Assembly: GCF_022664395.1 (NCBI RefSeq)
Contig: NZ_JAKRET010000004.1
Span: 248,001 to 312,000 of the forward strand
DNA length: 64,000 bases
Direction: 5' to 3'
Source: Sphingomonas lacusdianchii
Lineage (GTDB): Bacteria; Pseudomonadota; Alphaproteobacteria; Sphingomonadales; Sphingomonadaceae
The notes beneath the pieces were generated by a model. That model did no database searches and was not told where the DNA came from. It saw only the letters and a list, made by a program, of their open reading frames with translations. A program made the position numbers and the translations under genes. Shown piece after piece: positions 15,376-26,169 of the stretch (within the stretch, counting starts at the first letter, position 1; each line of letters opens with the position of its first letter).

Positions 15376-16472
15376 GCAGCCTCTTTGGTAACGTCTTGCG
15401 TCTGGAACGGCAGTTCGATCTCGACCACGAACCCGCCCCCGTTGCCCGAACGGGTGTCGAACCGATGGTCGGGACCATATGCCTGCGCCAGCCGGTCCCG
15501 GATATTCTGAATGCCGACACCGGTGGAAAGCGTCGGCCGCTTCGGCCCGTCGATCAAGCCGGGGCCGGTATCGGACACGGCGATCTGCACCCGATCCCCG
15601 GCCAGTCGAGCGGTGATGGCGATATCGGCGCCATCCTCCTGCGGCGTCACCGCATATTTGATCGCGTTTTCGACCAGCGGCTGCAGCAGCAGCGACGGCA
15701 GCCGCGCGTGCATGACGCGGGCGTCGATGTCGAATTCGGTACGCAGGCGATGTTCGAACCGCATCTTTTCGATATCGAGATACAGTTTCAGCGTTTCAAC
15801 CTCCTGCTCGAGCGTGACGTGCGCGGTCGGTTCGTTGGCGAGCGTGTAGCGCAGGAACGAGGCAAGGCGGCTGAGCATCACATTCGCCTTCTCGGTCTGT
15901 TTCAGCAGCACCAGCGTCGAGATCGAATTGAGCGTGTTGAACAGGAAATGGGGGTTGAGCTGATAGCGCAGCATGGCGAGCTGCGCGGTCGAGGCCTGCA
16001 TCTCCAGCATCCGCATCTCGTCGACCTGCTGTTCGACGACCAGATAGAAGTTGATGCCGAAATAGGCCGCCGACCAGCCCGCCAGCACGGTGAAGTTGAT
16101 GAACAGCGTGCCGAGCACCAGCGAGAAGCTGACATCGGGCGACACGTTGCGGATGAAGGTGAAGACGAACGCGTCGATCAGCGAATAGGCGAAGGTCGCC
16201 GCCGACAGGGTGCACAGCGTCAGAAAGATCGCCGGCACGCGCGGCAGCGAGCGATAATAGCCATAGAGCACGCTCATCAGCAGCGTCAGGCAATAGCCGA
16301 CGATGACCTCGACGATATTGGCCAGCACGCTTTTGAGCGACGCGGCGTTCGACAGCGTCGAGACCGAGCGCAGGATCAGATAGCCGGTCCAGCCGGCGGC
16401 CTGCAGCAGCCAGAAGGCGCGGTTCTTCTGTTCGAAGAAGGGGCGCGAGAAAATGGCGGGCTTAAGCGTCAT
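15372..16472 (-). CDS. LytS/YehU-type sensor histidine kinase
   Basis: 366-aa inner-membrane kinase. Four hydrophobic segments occupy residues about 20-145 with little periplasmic sequence, so the signal is probably sensed in the membrane. The His-kinase domain of the LytS type has the autophosphorylation motif QLNPHFLFNTLNS with H175, then the ATPase N box PSLLLQPLVENAIKY and G box VSDTGPGL/STGVGIQNIRDRL. The stop overlaps the regulator start (ATGA). It is followed on the same strand by response regulator and trhO, forming a three-gene operon. The gap to the TonB receptor is 148 bp and contains that receptor's terminator. Confidence 0.94.
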   Translation of the reverse strand: MTLKPAIFSRPFFEQKNRAFWLLQAAGWTGYLILRSVSTLSNAASLKSVLANIVEVIVGYCLTLLMSVLYGYYRSLPRVPAIFLTLCTLSAATFAYSLIDAFVFTFIRNVSPDVSFSLVLGTLFINFTVLAGWSAAYFGINFYLVVEQQVDEMRMLEMQASTAQLAMLRYQLNPHFLFNTLNSISTLVLLKQTEKANVMLSRLASFLRYTLANEPTAHVTLEQEVETLKLYLDIEKMRFEHRLRTEFDIDARVMHARLPSLLLQPLVENAIKYAVTPQEDGADIAITARLAGDRVQIAVSDTGPGLIDGPKRPTLSTGVGIQNIRDRLAQAYGPDHRFDTRSGNGGGFVVEIELPFQTQDVTKEAA

Positions 16473-16565
16473 GCGCTCCGTCGCAAGTGTGGCCCCCGGT
16501 TGCCGTCATATCGCGGCGGGGGCGGGTTGGGAACCGGGCTTTAGCGGAAGCGGTGCCGAAACGAA

Positions 16566-16595
16566 AACCGCCGCCCCGTTGCCGGGACGGCGGTT
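16566..16595 (-). terminator. Rho-independent terminator of the TonB receptor gene
   Basis: Reading on the minus strand, AACCGCCGTCCC (16595-16584) pairs with GGGGCGGCGGTT (16577-16566) with one G-U wobble and a 6-nt loop, then TTTTCGTTT. It begins 26 bp after the receptor stop. Confidence 0.75.
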
Positions 16596-16620
16596 CGTTC
16601 GTCGCGCTGGACGGATAGGC

Positions 16621-19182
16621 TTAGAAGCTGAACACCAGCGAGCCGCTGACCGTGCGCGGCACGCCGATCTGGACGAACGGCACCGAGGTGTCGTTGGTCT
16701 GACCGCTGACATAGCCGATATAGAAGCTGTTCAGGATGTTGGTCACGTTGACCTGGAAGAAGGTCTTGTTCAGGCCGAACTGCGCCAGCGAGAAGCGAGC
16801 ATCGGCATCGAGGATGTCGAATGCCGGCGTCTTGGCCGGATAGAGTTCGGTCGTGGTCACGACGCCGGCGCTCGACACCGACCGCGTCACCAGCGGCAGG
16901 TTGCTGTCGTTGATGTAGCGCGGACCGGTGCGCTTGTACTGCACGCCGGCTTCCACCGGGCCGAGGTTCGCCTGGAGACGGCCGCCGAACATATATTCGG
17001 ATACGCCCGATTCCTGTTTGCCGCCGGTCGGGAAGAAATACTGCTGGCCGACGGTCGAGCAGCCATAGGCGCGTTGGCTGACCAGCGCGGCGTTGCAGTT
17101 GCCGCCCAGCAGGTCGTCCTTGATCTCCGAGTTCAGGTACGAACCGTAGATATAGGCCGTGATCTCGCGGATCGGGCTGTATGACACGCTGCCGTCGACG
17201 CCCCAGCGGGTCACTTCACCAATGTTGCGCGAGACGCTTTCCCCCAATTCGGCGTCGAACGCGGTCGCGATACGATTTTCGAACGTGGTGTAGAAGGCAC
17301 CGATCTGGGCCTGCACCTGCGACGAGCGATAGCGGACGCCGGCGTCGAAGCTGTCGGTGCGCTCCGGCTGCGGCTCTGCGCCTGGACGGCCCGGAGCGTA
17401 GAAGAACGCGTTGTACAGAACGTCCGTGCCCGGAACCGACAGGCCCTTGGCATAGCTTGCGAAGATGCTCGCCTGCGGCGTCAGGTTGTAGGTGAAACCG
17501 ACGTTCGGCAGCACTGCGCTGAAGTTGTATTCGCGTTGTTGCGGACGAGCGAAGGTCGGGTTGGCGGCCGCGTAGGCAGCCTGCTGCGCTGACGGAATGC
17601 AGTCGACGAAGCCGCCGGCCGACGTGGTGAAGCAGTTCTGGTCCAGCTCACGCTTGAAGAACGGTGCACGGACGCCGAGGTCAAGAACCAGCGCGTCTTC
17701 CATGAATGAACCGCGATACTGACCTGAAATCTGATTCAGCGTTGCGAACGACTTGCGATCACGCTTCTGGACGACGTCGCCGTTCACGTCCTTGATCGGA
17801 TTGTTGACGGGGAAGACATCGAAAGGTTCGCCGTTCGAATAGACGCCGCCCACTTCGCCGGTCTGACGATGACGGCCGCGATCATAGGTATAGGCGAGGC
17901 GAACCGTCTGGTCTTCGTTAATATCATACACCAGGTTGGTGATGACGATGTAGCGACGGGTCTGCGTCTGGCTCGGCGAGAGCAGCGTGACCGCGTCGAG
18001 CGTGTCCCCGTCACCGTTCAGGTCCGTACCGAAATAATAGTTGTTGCCAGAAAAGCCGGTATAGTTCGTGCCGCTGATCGTGCGGAGCTGTTCGCGACCG
18101 GTAATCGTTCCGCCGCCGTTCGCCTTAACGTACTGGAAGCTCGGATCGACCGTCAGGACCAGGCCGTCGGCCAGCGTGAAGCGCGAGTTGCCGCGGATGT
18201 TGCCGGTGTTCGACGGGTTGTAACGACGGTCGAATTCGGTGCCGCAAGTCGCTGCCGTCTGCGGGGTTCCGGCGACCGGGGTAACGACTGACGTGCCGGT
18301 GCAGGGATAGTTGATGTTGTAGGTCGCTTCGGCGATCGTACGCGGAAAGCGGTTGCTGTTGCCAGTTCCGGGCGTGCGGTTCGCATCGTCACGCAGCGGA
18401 GCTGAGCCGAAGAAGTTGTTGCGATTCTCGTTGTAGTTGCCCGCAACCGAGATGAAGTCGCCGTCCGTGCCAATTTCCTGATACAGGCGGGCGTTATACT
18501 GCTGCTTGCGGATCTTGCCGTAGTTGTTGAACGGGTTGTCGTAAGTCGTCCACGAACCGGACACGAATGCAGTCGTGCCCTTGCCAGTGATGTCGCCGGT
18601 GTCGATCATGCCGAACACACGATTGTAATCGAAATCGCCGAGCGACGCCGAAACCATCGCGCCCAGTTCGTTGCCGGGGCGACGGGTGCGGATGTTGACG
18701 GTGCCGCCGACCGCCGATGCGGTCGGGCTGTCGACGTCGGTCGCGCCCAGATTGACCGTCACAGACTCCAGCGTTTCCGAATCCTGCTGCTGGTTCGTGT
18801 AGATCGCATAGTTGCCGGTGTCGTTGAGCGGGATGCCGTCCTGCGTCTGCGAAATACGCGACGAGTCGAATCCGCGGATACGAAAACCGCCGCCGCCCGA
18901 ACCATACGGATCGTTCGAGAGGTTGCTGACGCCGGGAACGAGGTTGATGATTTCGTTGACCGTCTGGCCGGCGCGTTGGCGCTGGATGATCTCGGAATCG
19001 AGCGTCACCTTCGCTTTCGGCTGGTTGGGAACTTCAATGCCGCCCACATCGCGCTGCGCCGAGCCCGTGACGACGATGGTATCGGCATCATCGATTTCCG
19101 AAGACGCGGTCGACTGCGCAAAGGCCGAGGCCGGGAGCAGGAGCGCGGCAAAGGCCACGCCGGCATAGAGCTTGGTGTTCAT
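16621..19182 (-). CDS. TonB-dependent receptor
   Basis: 853-aa outer-membrane receptor. Signal peptide ending near AFA-QS (residue 23), followed by DTIVVTGSAQ as a TonB-box-like element. The plug domain (about 50-170) has AGQTVNEIINLVPGVSNLSNDPYGS, FRIRGFDSSRISQTQDGIPLND and ATDVDSPTASAVGGTVNIRTRRP. A long barrel with many Asn/Gly-rich loops ends in GSLVFSF, a terminal aromatic as expected for assembly. It has no STN domain. It sits alone, downstream of nothing and upstream of a strong terminator; the LytS/LytTR pair follows. The ligand cannot be told from sequence; the short clean plug is closer to metal-chelate receptors than the sugar-type receptor at 1214-4057. Confidence 0.92.
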   Translation of the reverse strand: MNTKLYAGVAFAALLLPASAFAQSTASSEIDDADTIVVTGSAQRDVGGIEVPNQPKAKVTLDSEIIQRQRAGQTVNEIINLVPGVSNLSNDPYGSGGGGFRIRGFDSSRISQTQDGIPLNDTGNYAIYTNQQQDSETLESVTVNLGATDVDSPTASAVGGTVNIRTRRPGNELGAMVSASLGDFDYNRVFGMIDTGDITGKGTTAFVSGSWTTYDNPFNNYGKIRKQQYNARLYQEIGTDGDFISVAGNYNENRNNFFGSAPLRDDANRTPGTGNSNRFPRTIAEATYNINYPCTGTSVVTPVAGTPQTAATCGTEFDRRYNPSNTGNIRGNSRFTLADGLVLTVDPSFQYVKANGGGTITGREQLRTISGTNYTGFSGNNYYFGTDLNGDGDTLDAVTLLSPSQTQTRRYIVITNLVYDINEDQTVRLAYTYDRGRHRQTGEVGGVYSNGEPFDVFPVNNPIKDVNGDVVQKRDRKSFATLNQISGQYRGSFMEDALVLDLGVRAPFFKRELDQNCFTTSAGGFVDCIPSAQQAAYAAANPTFARPQQREYNFSAVLPNVGFTYNLTPQASIFASYAKGLSVPGTDVLYNAFFYAPGRPGAEPQPERTDSFDAGVRYRSSQVQAQIGAFYTTFENRIATAFDAELGESVSRNIGEVTRWGVDGSVSYSPIREITAYIYGSYLNSEIKDDLLGGNCNAALVSQRAYGCSTVGQQYFFPTGGKQESGVSEYMFGGRLQANLGPVEAGVQYKRTGPRYINDSNLPLVTRSVSSAGVVTTTELYPAKTPAFDILDADARFSLAQFGLNKTFFQVNVTNILNSFYIGYVSGQTNDTSVPFVQIGVPRTVSGSLVFSF

Positions 19183-19334
19183 AGGTCCCCTTGGAATCGC
19201 AAATGGGTGGCGCGACTCGTTACGCTGTTCGGGCGGTGTCGTTCACCGTCCCGGCGCCAATGGACGTCCCATATTTCTATTTTGCGACAACCGGAAGCGG
19301 GGGCGTCAGTCTGTTTTGATGCGTTGCAAAAACA

Positions 19335-21506
<2,172 letters not shown>

Positions 21507-21525
21507 TCAAGGGGAAGGCGGCGCG

Positions 21526-23559
21526 CTATTCCTTGCGGCGGATGGTCATGCGGCGTTCGACCACGATCGGGCGGTCGAAATGCAGCCCGGCGCGACCGTC
21601 CTCGGCCCAGCGGATCGTCGCTGCCGACCAGTGGCCGCCGCCGGTGTCGATGCGGATGACCGAACCGATCGCGCCTTCGCCGAAATCGACGAGATCGATC
21701 AGCGCGCCGGTGGTCGACAGGTCGCGGATGCGCGCCGGGCGGCGGCGGCCATCGACCTCGATCGTGGTCGAGCGCAGCATCCGCGTCCGCGCCGCACGTT
21801 CCGCCTTCGGTCCCTGCGGGGTCAGCGCGCCGCCTTCGCGCAGCAGCCGGGCGGTGGCGGTCGCCCCGTCGACGGGCGGGCCATAGACCGGCCCGGAGAC
21901 TTCGGTGCAGCCGAGATCGCGCAGCACCGCCAGCTCGTCATGATATTCGACGCCCCGGGCGGTGGTGGCGATGCCGAGCAGGTCGGCGAGCGTCACGATC
22001 GAGCGGACCACTGCGGCGTTGCGCCCTTCGGGATCGCTGACCCCCCGCACGAACGAACGGTCGAGCTTGATCCGGTCGAGCGGCAGGCGGCGCAGGCACG
22101 ACATCGATGCCTGTCCCGCCCCGAAATCATCGAGCGCCAGCCGGATGCCGACCCCCTGCAACGCCGCGAAGGTCGCGACGGCATGGCGCATGTCGCGCAG
22201 CAGGCTCGCCTCGGCAATGCTCAGTTCCAGCCGTTCGGCGGGCATTCCCGACCGCGCGACCGCGTTGGTCAGGATCGCCGGGAACGACGGATTGGCGAAT
22301 TGCGCGCCCGACAACTGGACCGACAGCCGCGTGTCGCCCGTCCATGACGCGGCGTCGTGACAGGCGGTGCGCAACACCCACTCGCCGATCGCCTCGATCA
22401 GCTTGCATTCCTCCGCCACGCCGAGGAACTCCTGCGCCGCCAGCGTACCGCGCGTCGGATGTTGCCAGCGGACCAGCGCCTCGAACCCGGTGATCCGGCC
22501 ACCGTCGAGCGCGACGACCGGTTGATAGACGATGCGCAACTGGTCGCGCGACAGGGCGACGCGCAGGTCGTCGGCCATCTGCTGGCGCGACCGGCTATCC
22601 TCCAGCAGCGCGTCGTGGAAGAAACGGTGGACGCCGCGTCCGGCACCCTTGGCGGCATAGAGGGCGAGGTCGGCATGGCTGACCAGCACGTCGGGCGTCG
22701 CCCCGTCGTCGGGCGACACGGCGATGCCGACCGAACAGCCGATCGACACCGCATTGCCGCCGATGAAATAGGGTTGCGACAGCGATGCGATGATCGCCTG
22801 CGCCAGCGTCGCCATCTGCGCCCGGTTGCCCATGCGCGGCAGGACGACCTGGAATTCGTCGCCGCCCAGCCGCCCGACCAGCCCGGCATCGCCGACGGCG
22901 CGCAGCAGCCGTTCCGCGACCTGTTTCAGCAGCGCATCGCCGACCGGATGACCGAGCGTATCGTTGACCGCCTTGAACCGGTCGAGGTCGAGCAGGAACA
23001 GTGCGGTGCCGTCATAGCCGGGCTGCGCCAGCGTCTGTTCGAGCGAGATGCGCATCCGTTGCCGGTTGGCGAGGCCAGTCAGGCTGTCGAACAGCGCGAG
23101 GCGGGTGATTTCCGCATCCGATTGCCGCACTGCCGCCATGTCGGTGCCGGTGCCCACGAACCCCTCGAACCGACCGTACGGATCGGTGAACGGACTGCCC
23201 GATACGCTCCAGCTGCGGTCCTGCCCGCCGGCAAGGGCGGGGGTGACGGCGTAATCGGTGAAGGCGGTACGGGCCGAGAGGTGAAAGGCGATGGTGCGTT
23301 CCGAATCGTCCGGCCCGGATTCGGCGCCAGCGATGCGCAGCAGATCGGTCAGCGCGGCCCCGACCGGATCGATATCGGCGGCGGCGAACACGCGCACGAT
23401 CTTGTCGCTCAGATAGGCGACGCGGCCGTGGCGATCGGTCTGCCAGAACCAGTTCGGGCCATGATCCTCCGCCTCGCGAATCAGTCGAGCGGCGCGGTCG
23501 TCGGGCAGGCGCGTCGAATCGTCGGGCCGCTGTACCCACGATCGCAACGCCGCCTTCAT
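21526..23559 (-). CDS. PAS-GGDEF-EAL-PilZ protein, EAL domain degenerate
   Basis: 677 aa from the ATG at 23559; an alternative ATG at 23616 adds 19 residues. There is no membrane segment. Order: PAS-like sensor (about 25-145), GGDEF (about 155-310) with intact GGDEF at 232-236 but GDAG where the RxxD inhibitory site usually lies, EAL (about 325-570), PilZ-like end (about 590-677) with DLSTTG. In EAL, E360, DDFG (477-480) and K498 are kept. Four usual metal/catalytic positions are changed: the Asn of the NxS motif is Q415, the first Glu of ExTE is S447, the Glu of EGVE is R535 and the Gln of QGY is S555. Expected activity is therefore c-di-GMP synthesis, not hydrolysis. The PilZ part lacks an exact RxxxR. 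It is divergent from fumarase. Confidence 0.88.
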   Translation of the reverse strand: MKAALRSWVQRPDDSTRLPDDRAARLIREAEDHGPNWFWQTDRHGRVAYLSDKIVRVFAAADIDPVGAALTDLLRIAGAESGPDDSERTIAFHLSARTAFTDYAVTPALAGGQDRSWSVSGSPFTDPYGRFEGFVGTGTDMAAVRQSDAEITRLALFDSLTGLANRQRMRISLEQTLAQPGYDGTALFLLDLDRFKAVNDTLGHPVGDALLKQVAERLLRAVGDAGLVGRLGGDEFQVVLPRMGNRAQMATLAQAIIASLSQPYFIGGNAVSIGCSVGIAVSPDDGATPDVLVSHADLALYAAKGAGRGVHRFFHDALLEDSRSRQQMADDLRVALSRDQLRIVYQPVVALDGGRITGFEALVRWQHPTRGTLAAQEFLGVAEECKLIEAIGEWVLRTACHDAASWTGDTRLSVQLSGAQFANPSFPAILTNAVARSGMPAERLELSIAEASLLRDMRHAVATFAALQGVGIRLALDDFGAGQASMSCLRRLPLDRIKLDRSFVRGVSDPEGRNAAVVRSIVTLADLLGIATTARGVEYHDELAVLRDLGCTEVSGPVYGPPVDGATATARLLREGGALTPQGPKAERAARTRMLRSTTIEVDGRRRPARIRDLSTTGALIDLVDFGEGAIGSVIRIDTGGGHWSAATIRWAEDGRAGLHFDRPIVVERRMTIRRKE

Positions 23560-23670
23560 TCCATCGATCGCCAACTGCCCGTCCCTTTCCGTATGGTGCC
23601 GAGGATAGCGGCGCATCGTGAACGAATTCTTTGCAAGGCGCGGCTTCCTGCCTGTAGGGCAGTGTGGAAA

Positions 23671-25212
23671 ATGACCGATATGGACCCGCAGATGACCGTC
23701 ACCATCACCGAAGCCGATCTGATCGACAGTGTCGCCGATGCGCTGCAATTCATCAGCTACTATCACCCGATGGATTATATCCGTGCGCTGGGTGAGGCCT
23801 ATGCTGCCGAAACGTCACCGGCCGCCAAGGACGCAATTGCGCAAATTCTGACGAACAGCCGCATGTGTGCGGAGGGGCATCGCCCGATCTGTCAGGATAC
23901 CGGCATCGTCACCGTGTTCGTCAAATGGGGGCAGAATTGCCGTTTGGACAGCGAGCGGTCGTTGCAGGAGGTCGTCGACGAGGGCGTGCGCCGCGCCTAT
24001 ATGCACCCCGAAAACAAGCTGCGCGCGTCGATCCTCGCCGACCCCGCATTCACGCGGCGCAATACGAAGGATAATACGCCTTCGGTGCTGCACGTCGAAA
24101 TGGTGCCGGGCGACAAGGTCCATGTCGATGTCGCGGCCAAGGGCGGTGGCAGCGAGAACAAGTCGAAGTTCAAGATGATGAACCCCAGCGATTCGATCGT
24201 CGACTGGGTGCTGGAGATGATCCCGCAAATGGGTGCCGGCTGGTGCCCGCCGGGCATGATCGGCATCGGCATCGGCGGCACCGCCGAGAAGGCGATGCTG
24301 CTCGCCAAGGAATCGCTGATGGCGCCGATCGACATGGGCCAGTTGAAGGCCCGCGGACCCCAGACCGATGTCGAGGCGCTGCGCATCGAACTGATGGACA
24401 AGGTCAATGCGCTCGGCATCGGTGCGCAGGGGCTGGGTGGCCTGTCGACCGTATTGGACGTCAAGATTCTTGACTGGCCGACCCATGCCGCGTCGAAGCC
24501 GGTGGCGATGATCCCGAATTGCGCCGCGACCCGCCACGCGCATTTCACGCTGGACGGCAGCGGTCCGGCCTATCTGGAGCAGCCGAACCTCGCCGACTGG
24601 CCCGACGTCAACTGGACCCCGGACAAGGCGGCGATTCGCGTCGATCTCGACACGCTGACTCCCGAGGTTGTCGCGACGTGGAAGCATGGCGACCGACTGC
24701 TGCTCAACGGCAAGATGCTGACCGGCCGCGACGCCGCGCACAAGCGGATCGCCGACATGCTGGCCAGGGGCGAGGAACTGCCCGTCGATTTCCGCGGGCG
24801 CGTGATCTATTATGTCGGGCCGGTCGATCCGGTCGGCGAGGAAGTGGTCGGCCCCGCCGGTCCCACCACCGCCACCCGCATGGACAAGTTCACCCGCATG
24901 ATGCTCGACCAGGGGCTGCTCGCGATGGTCGGCAAGGCGGAGCGTGGGGGCGATGCGACCAAGGCGATCGCCGAGGCCAAGTCGGCCTATCTGATGGCGG
25001 TCGGCGGCGCGGCATATCTCGTCGCGCGCGCGATCAAGGGGTCGAAGGTCGTCGGCTTCGAGGACCTCGGCATGGAAGCGATCTACGAATTCGAAGTGCA
25101 GGACTTCCCCGTAACCGTCGCGGTGGATAGCGAGGGGCAGAATGTCCACCACCTCGCGCCGCTTGTGTGGCGCGAGAAGATCGCGAAGGAACGGTTGCTC
25201 GAGGGGGCGTGA
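23671..25212 (+). CDS. Class I fumarate hydratase (iron-sulfur)
   Basis: Interconverts fumarate and malate in the TCA cycle using an oxygen-sensitive 4Fe-4S cluster. 513 aa from the ATG at 23671. The N-terminal half has AQILTNSRMCAEGHRPICQDTGI (Cys ligand and catalytic loop), PSVLHVEMVPGD, KFKMMNPSDSIVDWV and CPPGMIGIGIGGTAEKAM. The C-terminal beta domain has LLLNGKMLTGRDAAHKRI, YYVGPVDPVGEEVVGPAGPTTATRMDKF and the ending VQDFPVTVAVDSEGQNVH. It is full length, with both halves in one chain as in FumA/FumB. An open frame extends far upstream, but that part lies antisense to the GGDEF-EAL gene and is not coding. Confidence 0.95.
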   Translation: MTDMDPQMTVTITEADLIDSVADALQFISYYHPMDYIRALGEAYAAETSPAAKDAIAQILTNSRMCAEGHRPICQDTGIVTVFVKWGQNCRLDSERSLQEVVDEGVRRAYMHPENKLRASILADPAFTRRNTKDNTPSVLHVEMVPGDKVHVDVAAKGGGSENKSKFKMMNPSDSIVDWVLEMIPQMGAGWCPPGMIGIGIGGTAEKAMLLAKESLMAPIDMGQLKARGPQTDVEALRIELMDKVNALGIGAQGLGGLSTVLDVKILDWPTHAASKPVAMIPNCAATRHAHFTLDGSGPAYLEQPNLADWPDVNWTPDKAAIRVDLDTLTPEVVATWKHGDRLLLNGKMLTGRDAAHKRIADMLARGEELPVDFRGRVIYYVGPVDPVGEEVVGPAGPTTATRMDKFTRMMLDQGLLAMVGKAERGGDATKAIAEAKSAYLMAVGGAAYLVARAIKGSKVVGFEDLGMEAIYEFEVQDFPVTVAVDSEGQNVHHLAPLVWREKIAKERLLEGA

Positions 25213-25425
25213 TCGCGAGGGGAGGGGCGGGGGCGGCGCGCTACATTCGCTCCCACCCCCGCCGCGCCGGACCTGATCCGGGACTGCGCTTGCCACTCTT
25301 CGGCAGAGAATAGGAGCGACCCCGGCTCGAGCCGGGGGGACATGGCGGCGCCAACAATGTGCCTCCATGTCGAAATACACTGCACCTGCGAAACGATTCA
25401 CGGGCACGCGGCGTTCATCGGCACG

Positions 25426-26169
25426 ATGGCGTACCAAGACCTTCCCCCTCCGCCCGCCGGCCTGCTCGACGATGCCGGCCTGTTCCTCGATTTCGACGGC
25501 ACGCTGGTCGAACTGGCCGACCGTCCCGATGGCGTGGTCGTCGGCGACGATCTGCGCGTGCTGCTGCACCGGCTGGCGCAGCGTATGGGCGGACGGGTCG
25601 CGATCGTCAGCGGTCGGTCGGTCGAGCAGATTGACGGTTTCCTGGGGCAGACGATCGCCGATTACGCGGTGGTCGGGAGCCACGGCGCCGAAATCCGGCC
25701 GGCCGGCGGCACCACCCTTTTGCCCGATCGCCCAGCGAGCCTGACCGCCGCCGAGCGCGCGTTCAAGGACCGGTTCGGCGACGATCCGCGCATCGTGATC
25801 GAGATCAAGACATTGGGGGTCGCGATCCATTATCGCGGCGCCCCCGAGGTCGAACAGGAGGCGCACGCACTCGTCGATGCCTTTGCCCAGCGCGACGGGC
25901 TGACGATGCAGGCCGGCAAGATGATGATCGAATTGCGCATGGACGGTCATGACAAGGGTACGGCGATCGCCACGCTGTGCGAGAGTGCGCCCTTTGCCGG
26001 GCACGCGCCGATCTTCGTCGGCGACGACCTGACCGACGAACCGGGCATGCTCGTTGCGGCGCATCATGGCGGCGCCGGTATATTGATCGGACCGATGCGC
26101 GATACCGCTGCGACCTATCGCCTCGACGATGTCGCATCCTTTCTGGGCTGGCTGGAGACGAACGCATGA
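25426..26169 (+). CDS. otsB: Trehalose-6-phosphate phosphatase
   Basis: 247 aa from the ATG at 25426. HAD-superfamily phosphatase that releases trehalose from trehalose 6-phosphate. The nucleophile motif LDFDGTLVE, the motif II region VAIVSGRSVEQID, the cap domain with GSHGAEIRPAGG and the Mg motif VGDDLTDEPGM are all present. It is first in a three-gene operon. Its TGA overlaps the ATG of the GH15 gene (ATGA). An upstream ATG at 25342 in the same frame would add a Cys/His-rich leader unlike the family, so I rejected it. The 213-bp gap before it holds only GC-rich low-complexity sequence. Confidence 0.93.
   Translation: MAYQDLPPPPAGLLDDAGLFLDFDGTLVELADRPDGVVVGDDLRVLLHRLAQRMGGRVAIVSGRSVEQIDGFLGQTIADYAVVGSHGAEIRPAGGTTLLPDRPASLTAAERAFKDRFGDDPRIVIEIKTLGVAIHYRGAPEVEQEAHALVDAFAQRDGLTMQAGKMMIELRMDGHDKGTAIATLCESAPFAGHAPIFVGDDLTDEPGMLVAAHHGGAGILIGPMRDTAATYRLDDVASFLGWLETNA

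Noticed and set aside
22357..23670. Long upstream extension of the fumarase frame
   Set aside because: The stretch lies antisense to the GGDEF-EAL gene and adds nothing like the fumarase family; the ATG at 23671 begins the conserved protein.
23815..26067. Minus-strand open frame of 750 codons
   Set aside because: Antisense to class I fumarase and otsB, both firmly identified; the product has no recognisable motif.
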